From Paraburkholderia sp. BL21I4N1 (GTDB lineage Bacteria; Pseudomonadota; Gammaproteobacteria; Burkholderiales; Burkholderiaceae), in assembly GCF_002973525.1 (NCBI RefSeq), contig NZ_PVEN01000013.1, positions 148,655 to 212,654 on the forward strand: 64,000 nucleotides of DNA, written 5' to 3'. Positions 42,543-52,600 of the stretch are shown here, piece after piece. Below the pieces are notes generated by a model, which was not told the DNA's origin, made no database searches, and was given only the letters and a program-made list of their open reading frames with translations. The position numbers and the translations under genes were made by a program. Numbering within the stretch: position 1 is the stretch's first letter; every line of letters begins with the position of its first letter.

Positions 42543-44042
42543 ATGGACGCTTCCACCATCCTCGCCGACCTCGGCATTGCCCAAGCGGCGCAAGCCGGCG
42601 ACATCGCGGTTCATTCGCCGATTACCGGCGAGCTCATTGGCCGCGTGGCCAGCAACACGGTGGCGGAAGTCGACACGGCCCTCGCCCAGGCGCAAGTGGC
42701 CTACACCGCCTGGCGCAACGTGCCGGCGCCGCGTCGCGGCGAACTGGTGCGTTTGCTCGGCAACCGTCTGCGCGAAAAGAAGCAGGCGCTCGGCAGCATC
42801 ATCACGCTCGAAACCGGCAAGATCCTGCAAGAGGGCATGGGCGAAGTGCAGGAAATGATCGACATCTGCGATTTCGCGGTCGGTCTGTCGCGTCAGTTGT
42901 ACGGCCTGACGATTGCGTCGGAGCGTCCGGGGCATCGCATGGCGGAAACGTGGCATCCCATGGGCACCTGCGTGGTGATCTCGGCGTTCAATTTCCCGGC
43001 CGCCGTGTGGTCGTGGAATGCGGCGCTCGCGCTGGTCTGCGGCAACGCGGTGATCTGGAAGCCGTCGGAAAAGACGCCGCTCACGGCACTCGCCGTCAAT
43101 CAGATTCTGCTCGAAGCGCTGCAGGAATTCGGCGACGCGCCGGCCGGCCTGACAGCCTTGATCAACGGCGGCCGCGACGTCGGCGCGAAGCTGGTGGCCG
43201 ATCCGCGTGCGTCGATCGTGAGCGCGACGGGCAGCACGGAGATGGGCCGCACGGTCGGCGTGGAAGTGGCCAAGCGCTTCGGCCGCTCGCTGCTCGAACT
43301 CGGCGGCAACAACGCGGGCATCGTCACGCAAACGGCGGATCACGAACTCGCCATGCGGGGCATTCTGTTCTCGGCGGTGGGCACGGCAGGGCAGCGTTGC
43401 ACGTCGCTGCGCCGTCTGTTTGTGCACGACAGCGTGTACGACAAAACCATCGAACGGTTGAAGCAGCTATACAGCAAGGTGCCGCTCGGCAATCCGCTCG
43501 AAAAGGGCACGCTGATGGGGCCGCTGATCGACAAGCAGTCGTTCGCGCGCATGCAGGAAGCGTTGCAGCAGGCCACGGCTGAAGGCGGCAAGGTGTTCGG
43601 CGGCGAGCGCGTCGAGGTGAAGGGTTACGAAGGCGGCTACTACGTGCGTCCGGCGATCGTCGAGATGCCGTCGCAAACGTCGGTGGTGCTGAAGGAAACC
43701 TTCGCGCCAATTTTGTACGTGCTGCGCTACTCCGATTTCGCGGATGCGGTCGAAGCGAATAACGCGGCCGTGCATGGCTTGTCGTCGTGCGTGTTCACGA
43801 CCGACCTGCGCGAAGCGGAACGTTTCCTGTCCGACGCGGGCAGCGACTGCGGCATCGCCAACGTCAATATCGGACCGAGCGGCGCGGAAATCGGCGGCGC
43901 GTTCGGCGGCGAGAAGGAAACCGGCGGCGGCCGCGAATCGGGTTCGGACTCGTGGAAGGCCTATATGCGCCGCGCGACCAACACGGTGAACTACTCGTCG
44001 GCATTGCCGCTCGCGCAGGGCATCGATTTCAATATCGACTGA
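42543..44042 (+). CDS. amaB: Aldehyde dehydrogenase, ALDH7-type (2-aminoadipate semialdehyde dehydrogenase-like)
   Basis: A 499-residue NAD(P)-dependent aldehyde dehydrogenase. Catalytic residues are Cys286 (GTAGQRCTSLRR) and Glu252 (LLELGGNNAG), and FNFPAAVWSWNAALA and GNAVIWKPSEKTPL belong to the cofactor site. The sequence is of the ALDH7 type (antiquitin/AmaB), which oxidises piperideine-6-carboxylate/aminoadipate semialdehyde to 2-aminoadipate in lysine catabolism. The FAD oxidase and aminotransferase that follow supply the steps before and after. An AAAGGGA ribosome binding site marks the start. The symbol is by pathway fit, not by confirmed identity. Confidence 0.85.
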   Translation: MDASTILADLGIAQAAQAGDIAVHSPITGELIGRVASNTVAEVDTALAQAQVAYTAWRNVPAPRRGELVRLLGNRLREKKQALGSIITLETGKILQEGMGEVQEMIDICDFAVGLSRQLYGLTIASERPGHRMAETWHPMGTCVVISAFNFPAAVWSWNAALALVCGNAVIWKPSEKTPLTALAVNQILLEALQEFGDAPAGLTALINGGRDVGAKLVADPRASIVSATGSTEMGRTVGVEVAKRFGRSLLELGGNNAGIVTQTADHELAMRGILFSAVGTAGQRCTSLRRLFVHDSVYDKTIERLKQLYSKVPLGNPLEKGTLMGPLIDKQSFARMQEALQQATAEGGKVFGGERVEVKGYEGGYYVRPAIVEMPSQTSVVLKETFAPILYVLRYSDFADAVEANNAAVHGLSSCVFTTDLREAERFLSDAGSDCGIANVNIGPSGAEIGGAFGGEKETGGGRESGSDSWKAYMRRATNTVNYSSALPLAQGIDFNID

Positions 44043-44077
44043 TTCCGATTCGTTAATACCGAGCGCAGTCGGTGAAA

Positions 44078-44110
44078 GCAGCGGCGCATTCGCGCGCCGC
44101 TGCCGCTTTG
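44078..44110 (+). terminator. Probable terminator after the aldehyde dehydrogenase
   Basis: GCAGCGGCGC (44078-44087) pairs exactly with GCGCCGCTGC (44094-44103) around a 6-base loop, with CGCTTTGTTTT following. The T-run is short and displaced, so termination may be partial, allowing read-through to the FAD oxidase gene. Confidence 0.6.
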
Positions 44111-44187
44111 TTTTCGTACTACCTCTTCAGCAATCCGTTTGCGCCGCCCGGCGTTGCAGAGCGGCCACGTTACTCGTGGAGTAAGGC

Positions 44188-45360
44188 GTGAGTTCCAAAG
44201 TCGTCATCGTCGGCGGTGGGGTAATCGGCAGCTCGATTGCGTATTTCTTGCGACTGTCCGATCCGACAGTCAGCGTGACGGTGATCGAACGCGATCCGAC
44301 TTACGCGCGCTCTTCGTCGGCATTATCCGCGGCGTCGATCCGTCAGCAATTCTCCACACCGCTTTCCATTCAGATGTCGCTGTTCGGCATCGAGTTTCTG
44401 CGCTCTATCGGCGAGCGGCTCGAGATCGACGGCGCGAAACCGTCTATTGATCTCCACGAAGGCGGTTATCTTTTTCTCGCGACGCCGGCCGGCGAGACGA
44501 CGCTGCGTGAAAACCACGCGCTGCAAAAAAGTCTCGGCGCCGACATCAGTCTGCTCGACCGGATCGAATTGCAAGCGCGCTTTCCGTGGCTCAATACGGA
44601 AGACCTCGTGGCCGGTGCCTATGGCGAAAGCGGCGAGGGCTGGTTCGACGGTTACGGTCTCGTGCAGGCGCTGCGCAAAAAAGCCCAGGCGCTCGGCGCG
44701 CGCTACGTAGCCGCCGACGTCACCGCGATTCATCGTGATGGCAAACGTGTCACGCAAGTGCAAACCGCAAACGGCGAAACGTATCCGTGCGACGTGGTCG
44801 TGAACGCCGCAGGTGCATGGTCGCGGCGCGTGGCGGAGATGGTCGGTATCGACATTCCGGTGTACGCGCGCCGGCGCAGTATTTTCAACGTTACGTCGCC
44901 GCGACGACTGGAGCGGTGTCCGCTGCTGATCGATCCGAGCGGCGTGTATTTTCGGCCCGAAGGCAAATCGTTTATTTGCGGTACGTCGCCTTCGCCGGAA
45001 AACGATCCGGACGATTTGCCGCTCGACGAAGTCGATCACGCACTATTCGACGAAGTCATCTGGCCGACGCTCGCGCACCGCGTGCCGCAATTCGAAGCCC
45101 TGCGTGTGCAGAATTGCTGGTCCGGTTACTACGAATACAACGTGCTCGATCAGAACGCGATTATTGGCTATCACCCCGACGTCGATAACTGCATTTTCGC
45201 CAATGGATTCAGCGGTCACGGCTTGCAACAAGGTCCGGCCACGGGGCGCGGCATTAGCGAACTGATTTTGCATGGTCGTTATACGTCGCTCGATCTAGGT
45301 TCGCTGAGCTTCACGCGGGTGCTGGAAAACCGGCCGATTGTGGAAAAGAACGTGGTGTAA
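44188..45360 (+). CDS. FAD-dependent amino acid oxidoreductase (DAO family)
   Basis: A 390-residue flavoprotein. The FAD motif is at the N-terminus (VVIVGGGVIGSSIAYFL), and the C-terminal substrate region has WSGYYEYNVLDQNAIIGYHP and FANGFSGHGLQQGPATGRG, typical of sarcosine/D-amino acid oxidase-like enzymes. By context, between an aminoadipate semialdehyde dehydrogenase and an aminotransferase, L-pipecolate oxidation (AmaA role) is plausible. The GTG start has GGAG six bases upstream. Substrate is inferred. Confidence 0.85.
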   Translation: MSSKVVIVGGGVIGSSIAYFLRLSDPTVSVTVIERDPTYARSSSALSAASIRQQFSTPLSIQMSLFGIEFLRSIGERLEIDGAKPSIDLHEGGYLFLATPAGETTLRENHALQKSLGADISLLDRIELQARFPWLNTEDLVAGAYGESGEGWFDGYGLVQALRKKAQALGARYVAADVTAIHRDGKRVTQVQTANGETYPCDVVVNAAGAWSRRVAEMVGIDIPVYARRRSIFNVTSPRRLERCPLLIDPSGVYFRPEGKSFICGTSPSPENDPDDLPLDEVDHALFDEVIWPTLAHRVPQFEALRVQNCWSGYYEYNVLDQNAIIGYHPDVDNCIFANGFSGHGLQQGPATGRGISELILHGRYTSLDLGSLSFTRVLENRPIVEKNVV

Positions 45361-45542
45361 CGCCATGCATCAGCGACGCAGGGTAATGCGGCGGCGAGTT
45401 GATGCAAAAACCGCAACACATGGTGCGTAGAACTCGTTTGCCGCGCATTCTGACGGCGGCCACAATCGACGCCGTTCCTTTCTCTGCGGCTGCGTCGGCA
45501 AACGAGCCGGCAAATTAGCCAGCCCACCAACGGCCCGTCACC

Positions 45543-46739
45543 ATGTTCGCATTCACTCCCGCATTCGAAGCACCCAGCGGTTCGCCGATCCGCGAGCTGT
45601 TCAAGTATCTGGCGCAGCCCGGCATGATCTCGTTTGCCGGCGGCTATCCGGCCGCTGATCTGTTCGATCGTGAAGGGCTCGACGCCGCAGCGGCGCGCGC
45701 GTCGCAACAGCCGACGCTGTGTCTGCAATACGGCCCGACCGACGGCCTGCCGGTTCTCAAGGAAGAACTTGCCCGCTTGATGACGCGTCGCGGCACGCCG
45801 TGCGCGCCGCAAGACCTGCTCGTCACGACCGGTTCGCAGCAAGGCTTCGATCTGTTGCTGCGCGTGATGGTCGCGCCGGGCGACGTCGTGCTGGTCGAAC
45901 AGCCCGCCTATCCGGCGACCTTGCAGGCGTTGAAGCTGCAAGAGGCCGATGTGGTGACGGTGCCCGTCGATCACGACGGCCTCGACGTCGCCGCACTCGC
46001 CACGCTACTCGAAGCCGGCACGCTGCGCCGCGCGCCGAAGCTGCTATACACGGTGCCGACCTTCGCCAATCCGACCGGCGCGACCTTATCGCTCGAGCGC
46101 CGCACGGCACTGCTGAAACTCGCGGCGCGCTATCGCTTCCTGATCGTCGAGGACGACCCCTATGGCGATCTGCGTTTCAGCGGCGCCGCCTTGCCTTCGC
46201 TGCTGGCCTTGAGTGCTCAGGTGCCGGGCTCACGCGACTGGGTGGTCCATTTTTCCAGCCTGTCGAAAATCGTCGCGCCGGGTTTGCGCGTGGGTTGGAT
46301 GATCGCGCACGCGGAGATTTTGCGACGCTGCGTGGTGGCCAAACAAACCGTCGATCTATGCAGCTCGCCGTGGACCCAGGCCATTGCCGCGGATTATCTG
46401 GCGCAGGGCGCGCTGGAACGTCATCTGCCGCGAATCGTCGAGGCTTATGCCGGCAAATGCCGCGCACTCTGCCATGCGCTGGACACGCATCTGGCGGAAC
46501 ACATCGCCTTTCATCGTCCCGCCGGCGGCATGTTCGTGTGGGCGCGATTAAAGAGCGGCCAGAATGCGACGGATTATCTGCATGCCTGTATCGAACGGAA
46601 CGTGATGTTCGTGCCGGGCGTCGCGTTCTATAAAGACAATATCGATCAGGCCGCGCTGCGCCTGTCATTTGCCGCGCCCGGCGTTTCCGATGTCGAAACC
46701 GGTGTGCAAAGAATGAAGCAGGCGCTCGATCGTGTTTGA
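45543..46739 (+). CDS. PLP-dependent aminotransferase, class I/II (2-aminoadipate aminotransferase-like)
   Basis: A 398-residue fold-type I aminotransferase without the N-terminal GntR domain of MocR proteins. Lys242 (SSLSKIVAPGLRVGW) is the PLP-binding lysine; VPTFANPTGATLS, EDDPYGDLRF and LRLSFA are typical of the LysN/2-aminoadipate aminotransferase branch. It would convert 2-aminoadipate to 2-oxoadipate, completing the path begun by the two upstream genes. No obvious ribosome binding site precedes the ATG. It ends before a clear terminator. Confidence 0.87.
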   Translation: MFAFTPAFEAPSGSPIRELFKYLAQPGMISFAGGYPAADLFDREGLDAAAARASQQPTLCLQYGPTDGLPVLKEELARLMTRRGTPCAPQDLLVTTGSQQGFDLLLRVMVAPGDVVLVEQPAYPATLQALKLQEADVVTVPVDHDGLDVAALATLLEAGTLRRAPKLLYTVPTFANPTGATLSLERRTALLKLAARYRFLIVEDDPYGDLRFSGAALPSLLALSAQVPGSRDWVVHFSSLSKIVAPGLRVGWMIAHAEILRRCVVAKQTVDLCSSPWTQAIAADYLAQGALERHLPRIVEAYAGKCRALCHALDTHLAEHIAFHRPAGGMFVWARLKSGQNATDYLHACIERNVMFVPGVAFYKDNIDQAALRLSFAAPGVSDVETGVQRMKQALDRV

Positions 46740-46790
46740 CAGCGGCGAACGCGGTATTCACAGATAAGCGGTAAGGTCAATACTTGAAAT

Positions 46791-46828
46791 AACCCGGCGA
46801 GCAGCGTATGCGAAGCCGGGTTTTTTTT
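46791..46828 (+). terminator. Intrinsic terminator after the aminotransferase
   Basis: AACCCGGC (46791-46798) pairs with GCCGGGTT (46815-46822) and is followed by a continuous run of T's. It closes the amino acid catabolic gene set. Confidence 0.88.
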
Positions 46829-47095
46829 ATGTGGGACCTAAATCTCTGCGATATAGGATGAAAACCGATTCCTTCACCGCGCATCTATGCGCCTTCGAAT
46901 ATCAAAATGAATTGCACGTGCCTTTCCGTCAAACTACGGAAACGTGGCAAACTGTTAAAAAGAAAGATGCACAAAGCATCACTGGTTTTCTGTAAAAAAT
47001 ATCGGTTATGATCGCTGCCTTCGGCGATTGATTCGGTTGGCTTAATTCGCCGGACATCCAAGTTAATACCGTCGCATCGAACCAGAAGAAATCAG
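46829..47095. other. AT-rich intergenic region before the yfa/mag operon
   Basis: This stretch has no convincing gene. It is AT-rich compared with the flanks, with a small GATGC/GCATC hairpin around 46968-46982 and a TTATGAT box (about 47004) that could act as a -10. It most likely carries the promoter of the alpha-2-macroglobulin operon that starts at 47096. Confidence 0.45.
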
Positions 47096-48886
47096 ATGAA
47101 GATGTCGCGCAAAAAAATTGCAATCCTGGTGGTCGGTCTTCTGGTCGTGGCCGGCGTGATCATTCAGGCGGTGTGGCGTCCATTCGGGCATCGCAAAACC
47201 ACTGGGGCCGAAAATAGCGAAGTCGTTCTCGACATTCACCATCCCGACGCGGTGATCGACAGCGAAGCATTGTCACGCTTGCCGCGCGACATGCTGCGGG
47301 TGCCGTTGTTGCATGACGTGCTGACACAAGACTTCGTCGACTATTACGAATCGAATAACACGCGGCTGTCCGCCGAAGGCGCGCTGCGGCGTCTCGCGTT
47401 CGAGCATCAACTGGATTGGCGCGACGAACTGATCCGCCGCGTGTTCGACGAGCCCGCGCACGTGCTGTTGTGGCGCTCGCCCGACGGCCGCCTCGGCTAC
47501 TGGATGATGTCGATGCATCGCAACGGGCTCGCCAAGCTGCTGCAAGGCTACGCGAACGTCGCCGCGAGCGACGCGCAGTTGAGCCAGGTCGCCAAGCTCT
47601 CCGGCGACGTGCCGGTCTACGCATTGAAACTGGCCTTGGGCCGCACGCTGCTGTTCGCGACCAAAGACGATCGCCTCGTGGTGATGTCCGCGCCCGGCGT
47701 GCTGCTCGATCAGAAGGGCGGCGTGCTCGGCGAGCGCGGCGACGCGGTGTCGGAGATGCTGTCGTCGGGCCGCGACGACGCGGCGAGCGCGTACCGCCTC
47801 GACGCCCCGGGCGACGCGCCGAAGGGCCACCGGCTGGTGGTGTCGGCGAATTATCTGTCGTTCGGTTATCAGGCGTTTTTCTCGGGCATCGACGCGCTGC
47901 GTTTCGATTTCTCACCGAACGGCAATGCGGCCGCGAGCTGGCAAACCTCGGCGCTGATCGAGCCGGGCAAACTGCCGCAGCAGTGGAACAGCACCGACTT
48001 GTGGCGCGCGCTGCCGGCCAATGCCGCGGCGTGTACCAGTTTGCCGGCGGACTGGAAGGAAGCGTCGGGTCTGTTGGGCAAGGTCGCGGACGGCGGCGAG
48101 GACAACGCGGCCGCGATCGGCGATCAACTTGCCGGCCCGGCGGCGGTGTGCTGGTACGCGAAGTCGACGTTGGTGGCCCCGGTGTTCGTCGCGCGTGTGA
48201 AGACGCAGGACGCGGCCAGCATCGCCGCGTTGAAGACCGCGCTCGGCAAGACCTTCGGCAACGTGATCGGCGCGTATGAAGCGAAGGCGGCCCAAGCGGC
48301 CAGCAGCGATTCGGGCTATCGCCGCCTGCCGGTCACCACGCACGACCAGGGCGCCGACGTCACCGTGTGGCAACGTCCGGTGAGCGCGAACGCGGGGACG
48401 GCGTTGACGAGCAAGGCGTCGTTCGCGGCGCAGTTGTCGGCGGAACGCTATTTCCCGGTGACGCTCGCGCTCGCGCATGGCTATCTGATCTTCTCGCCTG
48501 ACAGCCGTCTCGTCGACGACACGCTCGCGGTGCTCGACAAGCGCTATCCGGCGCTCGCCGACACGCTCGCGCCGCAGCGCTTGCCGCGCACGATTCTGAC
48601 GCTGACGCCTTCGTCCGCCGCGGCTTTGATCGAGCGCGAAGCCGGCGCCGCGTTGCCGGCCGATCAGGAAGCGGTGTTCCGCAATGCGTCGCGGACACAT
48701 CTCGTGCCGAAGCTGCATGCGCTCGCGCATTACCCGCCGGTTTCTTTGAGCCTGCCGCAAAATCTGCCGGGTTCGACAGGCTGGGTGCCGGTCGAATGGT
48801 GGTTCGATCGAGCGAAGGGCGGCGCAGGGACGGACACGAGCGCAACGGATGCGCCGGCGGACCAGCCTGGCACCGAGGGCGATTAA
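47096..48886 (+). CDS. yfaA: YfaA/DUF2138 family protein, inner-membrane anchored
   Basis: A 596-residue protein with one N-terminal membrane anchor (IAILVVGLLVVAGVIIQAV) and a large periplasmic part with the DUF2138 pattern (DIHHPDAVIDSEALSRLPRD, PLLHDVLTQDFVDYYE). In E. coli the family member YfaA is encoded with the macroglobulin YfaS, and a comparable six-gene operon (mag) occurs in Pseudomonas aeruginosa, where the macroglobulin MagD is held in an inner-membrane complex. This first gene probably encodes a membrane partner of that complex. Two ATGs (47096, 47102) are possible starts. Confidence 0.85.
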   Translation: MKMSRKKIAILVVGLLVVAGVIIQAVWRPFGHRKTTGAENSEVVLDIHHPDAVIDSEALSRLPRDMLRVPLLHDVLTQDFVDYYESNNTRLSAEGALRRLAFEHQLDWRDELIRRVFDEPAHVLLWRSPDGRLGYWMMSMHRNGLAKLLQGYANVAASDAQLSQVAKLSGDVPVYALKLALGRTLLFATKDDRLVVMSAPGVLLDQKGGVLGERGDAVSEMLSSGRDDAASAYRLDAPGDAPKGHRLVVSANYLSFGYQAFFSGIDALRFDFSPNGNAAASWQTSALIEPGKLPQQWNSTDLWRALPANAAACTSLPADWKEASGLLGKVADGGEDNAAAIGDQLAGPAAVCWYAKSTLVAPVFVARVKTQDAASIAALKTALGKTFGNVIGAYEAKAAQAASSDSGYRRLPVTTHDQGADVTVWQRPVSANAGTALTSKASFAAQLSAERYFPVTLALAHGYLIFSPDSRLVDDTLAVLDKRYPALADTLAPQRLPRTILTLTPSSAAALIEREAGAALPADQEAVFRNASRTHLVPKLHALAHYPPVSLSLPQNLPGSTGWVPVEWWFDRAKGGAGTDTSATDAPADQPGTEGD

Positions 48887-49663
48887 GTGCGCTCAGTTCG
48901 TGCCCTTGGCGCGGCGTTGGCCAACCACGCGCCTGATTGCGCAACGTCGCGCGCCTTCGTGGCGCCCGCGGCGTGCTCGGTGCCGCGTCGCGCGTGGCTG
49001 GCGCGCGCGGCTGCCACATTCGTGCTGGCGAGCCTCGCGCCCTACGCGCACGCGCTCACCGGTACCACCGCCTCGCCCGATCCCGACGCGCTCTCGCCGC
49101 AACAATCCGCTGCATTTCGCGCGTGGTTCGTGCGGATCGTCGATCAGCAGATGCGGCGCGGCCCGACGCCACGCTGGACGCAACGCGACTGCGCGGGCCT
49201 TGTGCGCTTCGCGGTCGGCGAGACGCTTAAATCGCACGACACCCGCTGGCTGCGCGCCAACGGCATGACCAGTCTGGCGGACACCGGCAGCATGCCGCCC
49301 GAGCTGCAACTCTCCGCGTCGCAGCGCACGCTCGCGAATCGCTGGACGCAACTCGACGGTTCGACCGGCGCGTACGCGTCGGCGATCGCACTGATTCAAC
49401 GCAACAGCCGTTTTGTCTCGAAGGACGTCAACCAGGCGCTGCCCGGCGATCTGTTGTTCTTCGACCAGGGCGACGACCAGCATCTGATGATATGGCTGGA
49501 TCGCTACATCGCTTATCACACAGGCACCGTCACGCCGACCGATCCCGGTTTGCGCGCCGTCGCCGTTTCCGACCTGATGCAATGGAAAGATTCCCGCTGG
49601 CAGCCGCTCGACGGCAATCCGAATTTCGTTGGCGTGTTTCGTTTGGACTTTTTGACACCATGA
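48887..49663 (+). CDS. yfaT: YfaT/DUF1175 family exported protein
   Basis: A 258-residue protein with an unusually long N-terminal lead ending in a hydrophobic signal segment (AAATFVLASLAPYAHA). The GTG start directly follows the yfaA stop and has GAGGG upstream. DCAGLVRF (Cys102) and LPGDLLFFDQGDDQHLMIW (His199) recall the Cys/His arrangement of NlpC/P60 peptidases, so a peptidoglycan or amide hydrolase is possible; this is inference. Its stop overlaps the yfaS start by four bases. Confidence 0.82.
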   Translation: MRSVRALGAALANHAPDCATSRAFVAPAACSVPRRAWLARAAATFVLASLAPYAHALTGTTASPDPDALSPQQSAAFRAWFVRIVDQQMRRGPTPRWTQRDCAGLVRFAVGETLKSHDTRWLRANGMTSLADTGSMPPELQLSASQRTLANRWTQLDGSTGAYASAIALIQRNSRFVSKDVNQALPGDLLFFDQGDDQHLMIWLDRYIAYHTGTVTPTDPGLRAVAVSDLMQWKDSRWQPLDGNPNFVGVFRLDFLTP

Positions 49664-52600
49664 ACCGAATGAACTCCGTCATGCCATCGACTGGTTGGTT
49701 GAATCGTGCGCGCAATCGCGCGGCCGTCACGCTGGCCGCACTGCTTGCCGCCATGACCTTGGCGCTCGCACCGTCCGCTTATGCCGACGACAGCGCGTCG
49801 GCAGCCGGCGCCGCCGATAACAACATCGCCGCGAATCCAACCCTGCGTGCCGCGCCGACCAGCAACTTCAGTTCGCAGAAAGTCGACGGCCAGCCGTTCT
49901 TCCTGCTCTCGGACGCGAGCTTCGGCAGCGATCAACTGGCGCAGGTGCGCCTGGAAGCGCCCGGCCGCGAGTACAAGGACGCGCTGCAGGCATACGGCGG
50001 CGCGGACATCGTCGTGTATCGCGTCGCGAAGCCGCTGGACTTTCTGAAGGCGCAAAAGAATCTGCATCGTGTGAATGTCGCGCCGAATTATCAGGGCGAA
50101 GGGCTCGCGAATACGCTCGCGTATCTGTGGGACCGCTGGTTCACCGAAGCGCGCCGCGCATGGCAGCGGGTGTTGTCGTTCGCGACGCGCAGCAAGGCGA
50201 CCGAAGCGGCACCGCAATTCAAGCTCGGCGAGCAGACCGGCAAGGCAACGCAGTTCGAGCCGAACGCGCAATTCGCGCCGCTGAAGGGCTATGACATCGT
50301 CGCGCGTTTCCGTTATCCGATCTGGGACGCGAAAGTGATCGAGTCGCCCAAGGGCGTGAATCTGGAGGGCAGTAGCAGCAACTTTATCGAAGCCAGTTCG
50401 GGCAACGTGATGATTCCGGTCGGCAAGCTGCCGCCGGGGCTGTATATCGTCGAGGCCGTGATCGGCAACTATCGCGCACATACGCTGCTGTTCGTGTCGG
50501 ACACGGTGGCGGTCGTTAAAGCGGCGTCGAGCGGCATGCTGGTGTGGACCACGCGGCGCGACAACGGCAAGCCGGTCGCGAATACGGACGTGAGCTGGAC
50601 CGATGGCGTGGGCGTTTTGCAAAGCGGTACGACCGGCAACGACGGCGCGCTGATGTTGCAACACGTGAGCCCCGAGCGCAGTTACGTGCTCGGCGCCGAT
50701 CCGCAGGGCGGCGTGTTCGTCTCCGAGAATTTCTATTACGACAGCGAGATCTACAACACGAAGATCTACGCCGTGACCGACCGGCCGATGTACCGACCCG
50801 GCGATCCGGTACATGTGAAGTTTATCGGCCGCACGTTCCAGAACGCGACGCAATCCACCGCGCCCGCCGAAGCCGACATCAAGCTCGACGTGCTCGATCC
50901 GAACGGTGCGCCGGTCGCGACCAGCAAGGTGCATTTCGCGTCCGACACCGGCGCGGACACCGCCTTCACGCTGCCCGCCGACGCCACCGCCGGCGGCTAC
51001 ACGCTGCGCTTCGATTACAACGGCGACGTCTACGGCAGCGCGTTCCGTGTCGCCGAATATGTGAAGCCGCATTTCGACGTCAACCTATCGATGGACAAGG
51101 CCGACTACGCGACCGGCGAGCCATTGAAGGGCAAGATCCAGTTGCGCTATCCGGACGGCAAGCCGGTGCGCGACAGCAAGATATCGGTTACGTTGCGCGC
51201 GCAGAAGGTCACGATCGTCGACGGCGAACTGCGGTACGCGGGCCTCTTTCCGGTCAAGCTCGAACAGCAGGAGTTGACGACGGATAGCGACGGCAACGCG
51301 AGTCTCACGCTGCCGGCGGCGAAGGAACCGAGCCGCTACGCGTTGACGCTGTTCGCTCAGGACGGCGCAGCCTACAAGGTGCGCGTAACGCGCGAAGTGC
51401 TGATCGCGCGCGGCGCGACGCCGTATCGGTTGACGACCGTGAAGTCGTTCTCGCAGCCTAAGGAAGCCGTCAACTTCGACCTGCAGGCGCTCGGAGCGCT
51501 CGACCCCGCGTCGCATGCGCCGGCCAAATGGGAATGGACGCGCCTCGAATCGCAGACGCATGGCGAAGGTGCGCTGAAGGGCACCGCCGCGGGCGGCAAA
51601 TTGTCGTTCCCGGTGCAGTTCGACGAACCGGGTTCGTACATGCTGTCCGTCAAAGACGACCAGGGCAATCTGCTCGCCGCCGCCAGCCATTGGGTCGCGG
51701 GCGACGGCTTGAAAGCGATTCCGGGCAGCGTCGAAATCGTGTTCGACCGCGACCGGTACAAGATCGGCGACACCGCCGAAGCGCTCATCACGTTCCCGAT
51801 GCCGGTCGACGACGCGCTGCTGACGCTCGAACGCGACAACGTCGAACATCGCGCGCTGCTGTCGGCGGGCGGCGACTGGTTGCAACTGCAACGTGTCGCG
51901 CCGTCGCAATGGAAGGCGCGCATCAAGGTCGGCGCGGAGTTCGCGCCGAACATGACGTTTTCCGTGCTGTACGTCCATGCAGGCGAGTACGTGTTCCAGA
52001 ACGCGGGCATTGTCGTCGCGCAGCCGCAGATCGAGCTGAACGTGAAGAGCGACAAGCCGGTGTATGGCCCGGGCGACACGGTCACGCTGAATTTCGACAG
52101 CACGTTGAGCAGCAAGCCGGAGGCGGCGAACCTGACGGTGAGCGTGGTCGATGAAATGGTCTACGTGTTGCAGCCGGAAATCGCGCCGAATATCGTCGAC
52201 TTTTTCTATCACCCGCGCCGCAATAACGGGCGAACCTCGTCGAGTCTGTCGTTCATTACGTACGACCTCGCGCGTGCGCCGCTGAAGGGCGCGCCGGGCG
52301 GCCCGCAACGCGCGAACTACAACGAGCGCGGCGTGAAGGTGCTCGAACGGCCGCGTCGCGACGATCAGGACACGGCCGCGTGGGAAGGCAACCTGAAAAC
52401 CGACGCGAACGGTCACGCCACGATGACCTTCAAGATGCCGGACTCGCTCGCGCGCTGGCGCATCACGGTGCGCGCGGCGGCGCCGGACGGCATGGTCGGG
52501 CAGCGCACCGCGTACGTGCGTTCGGACAAGGCGCTGTATCTGAAGTGGAGCGGGCCGTCGCATTTCCGCCTGAACGATCAGCCGACCGTCGACATGATCG

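Noticed and set aside
46929..47123. A 64-codon minus-strand frame in front of the macroglobulin operon
   Set aside because: It overlaps the start of yfaA in antisense, has no ribosome binding site and lies in an AT-rich promoter-like region.
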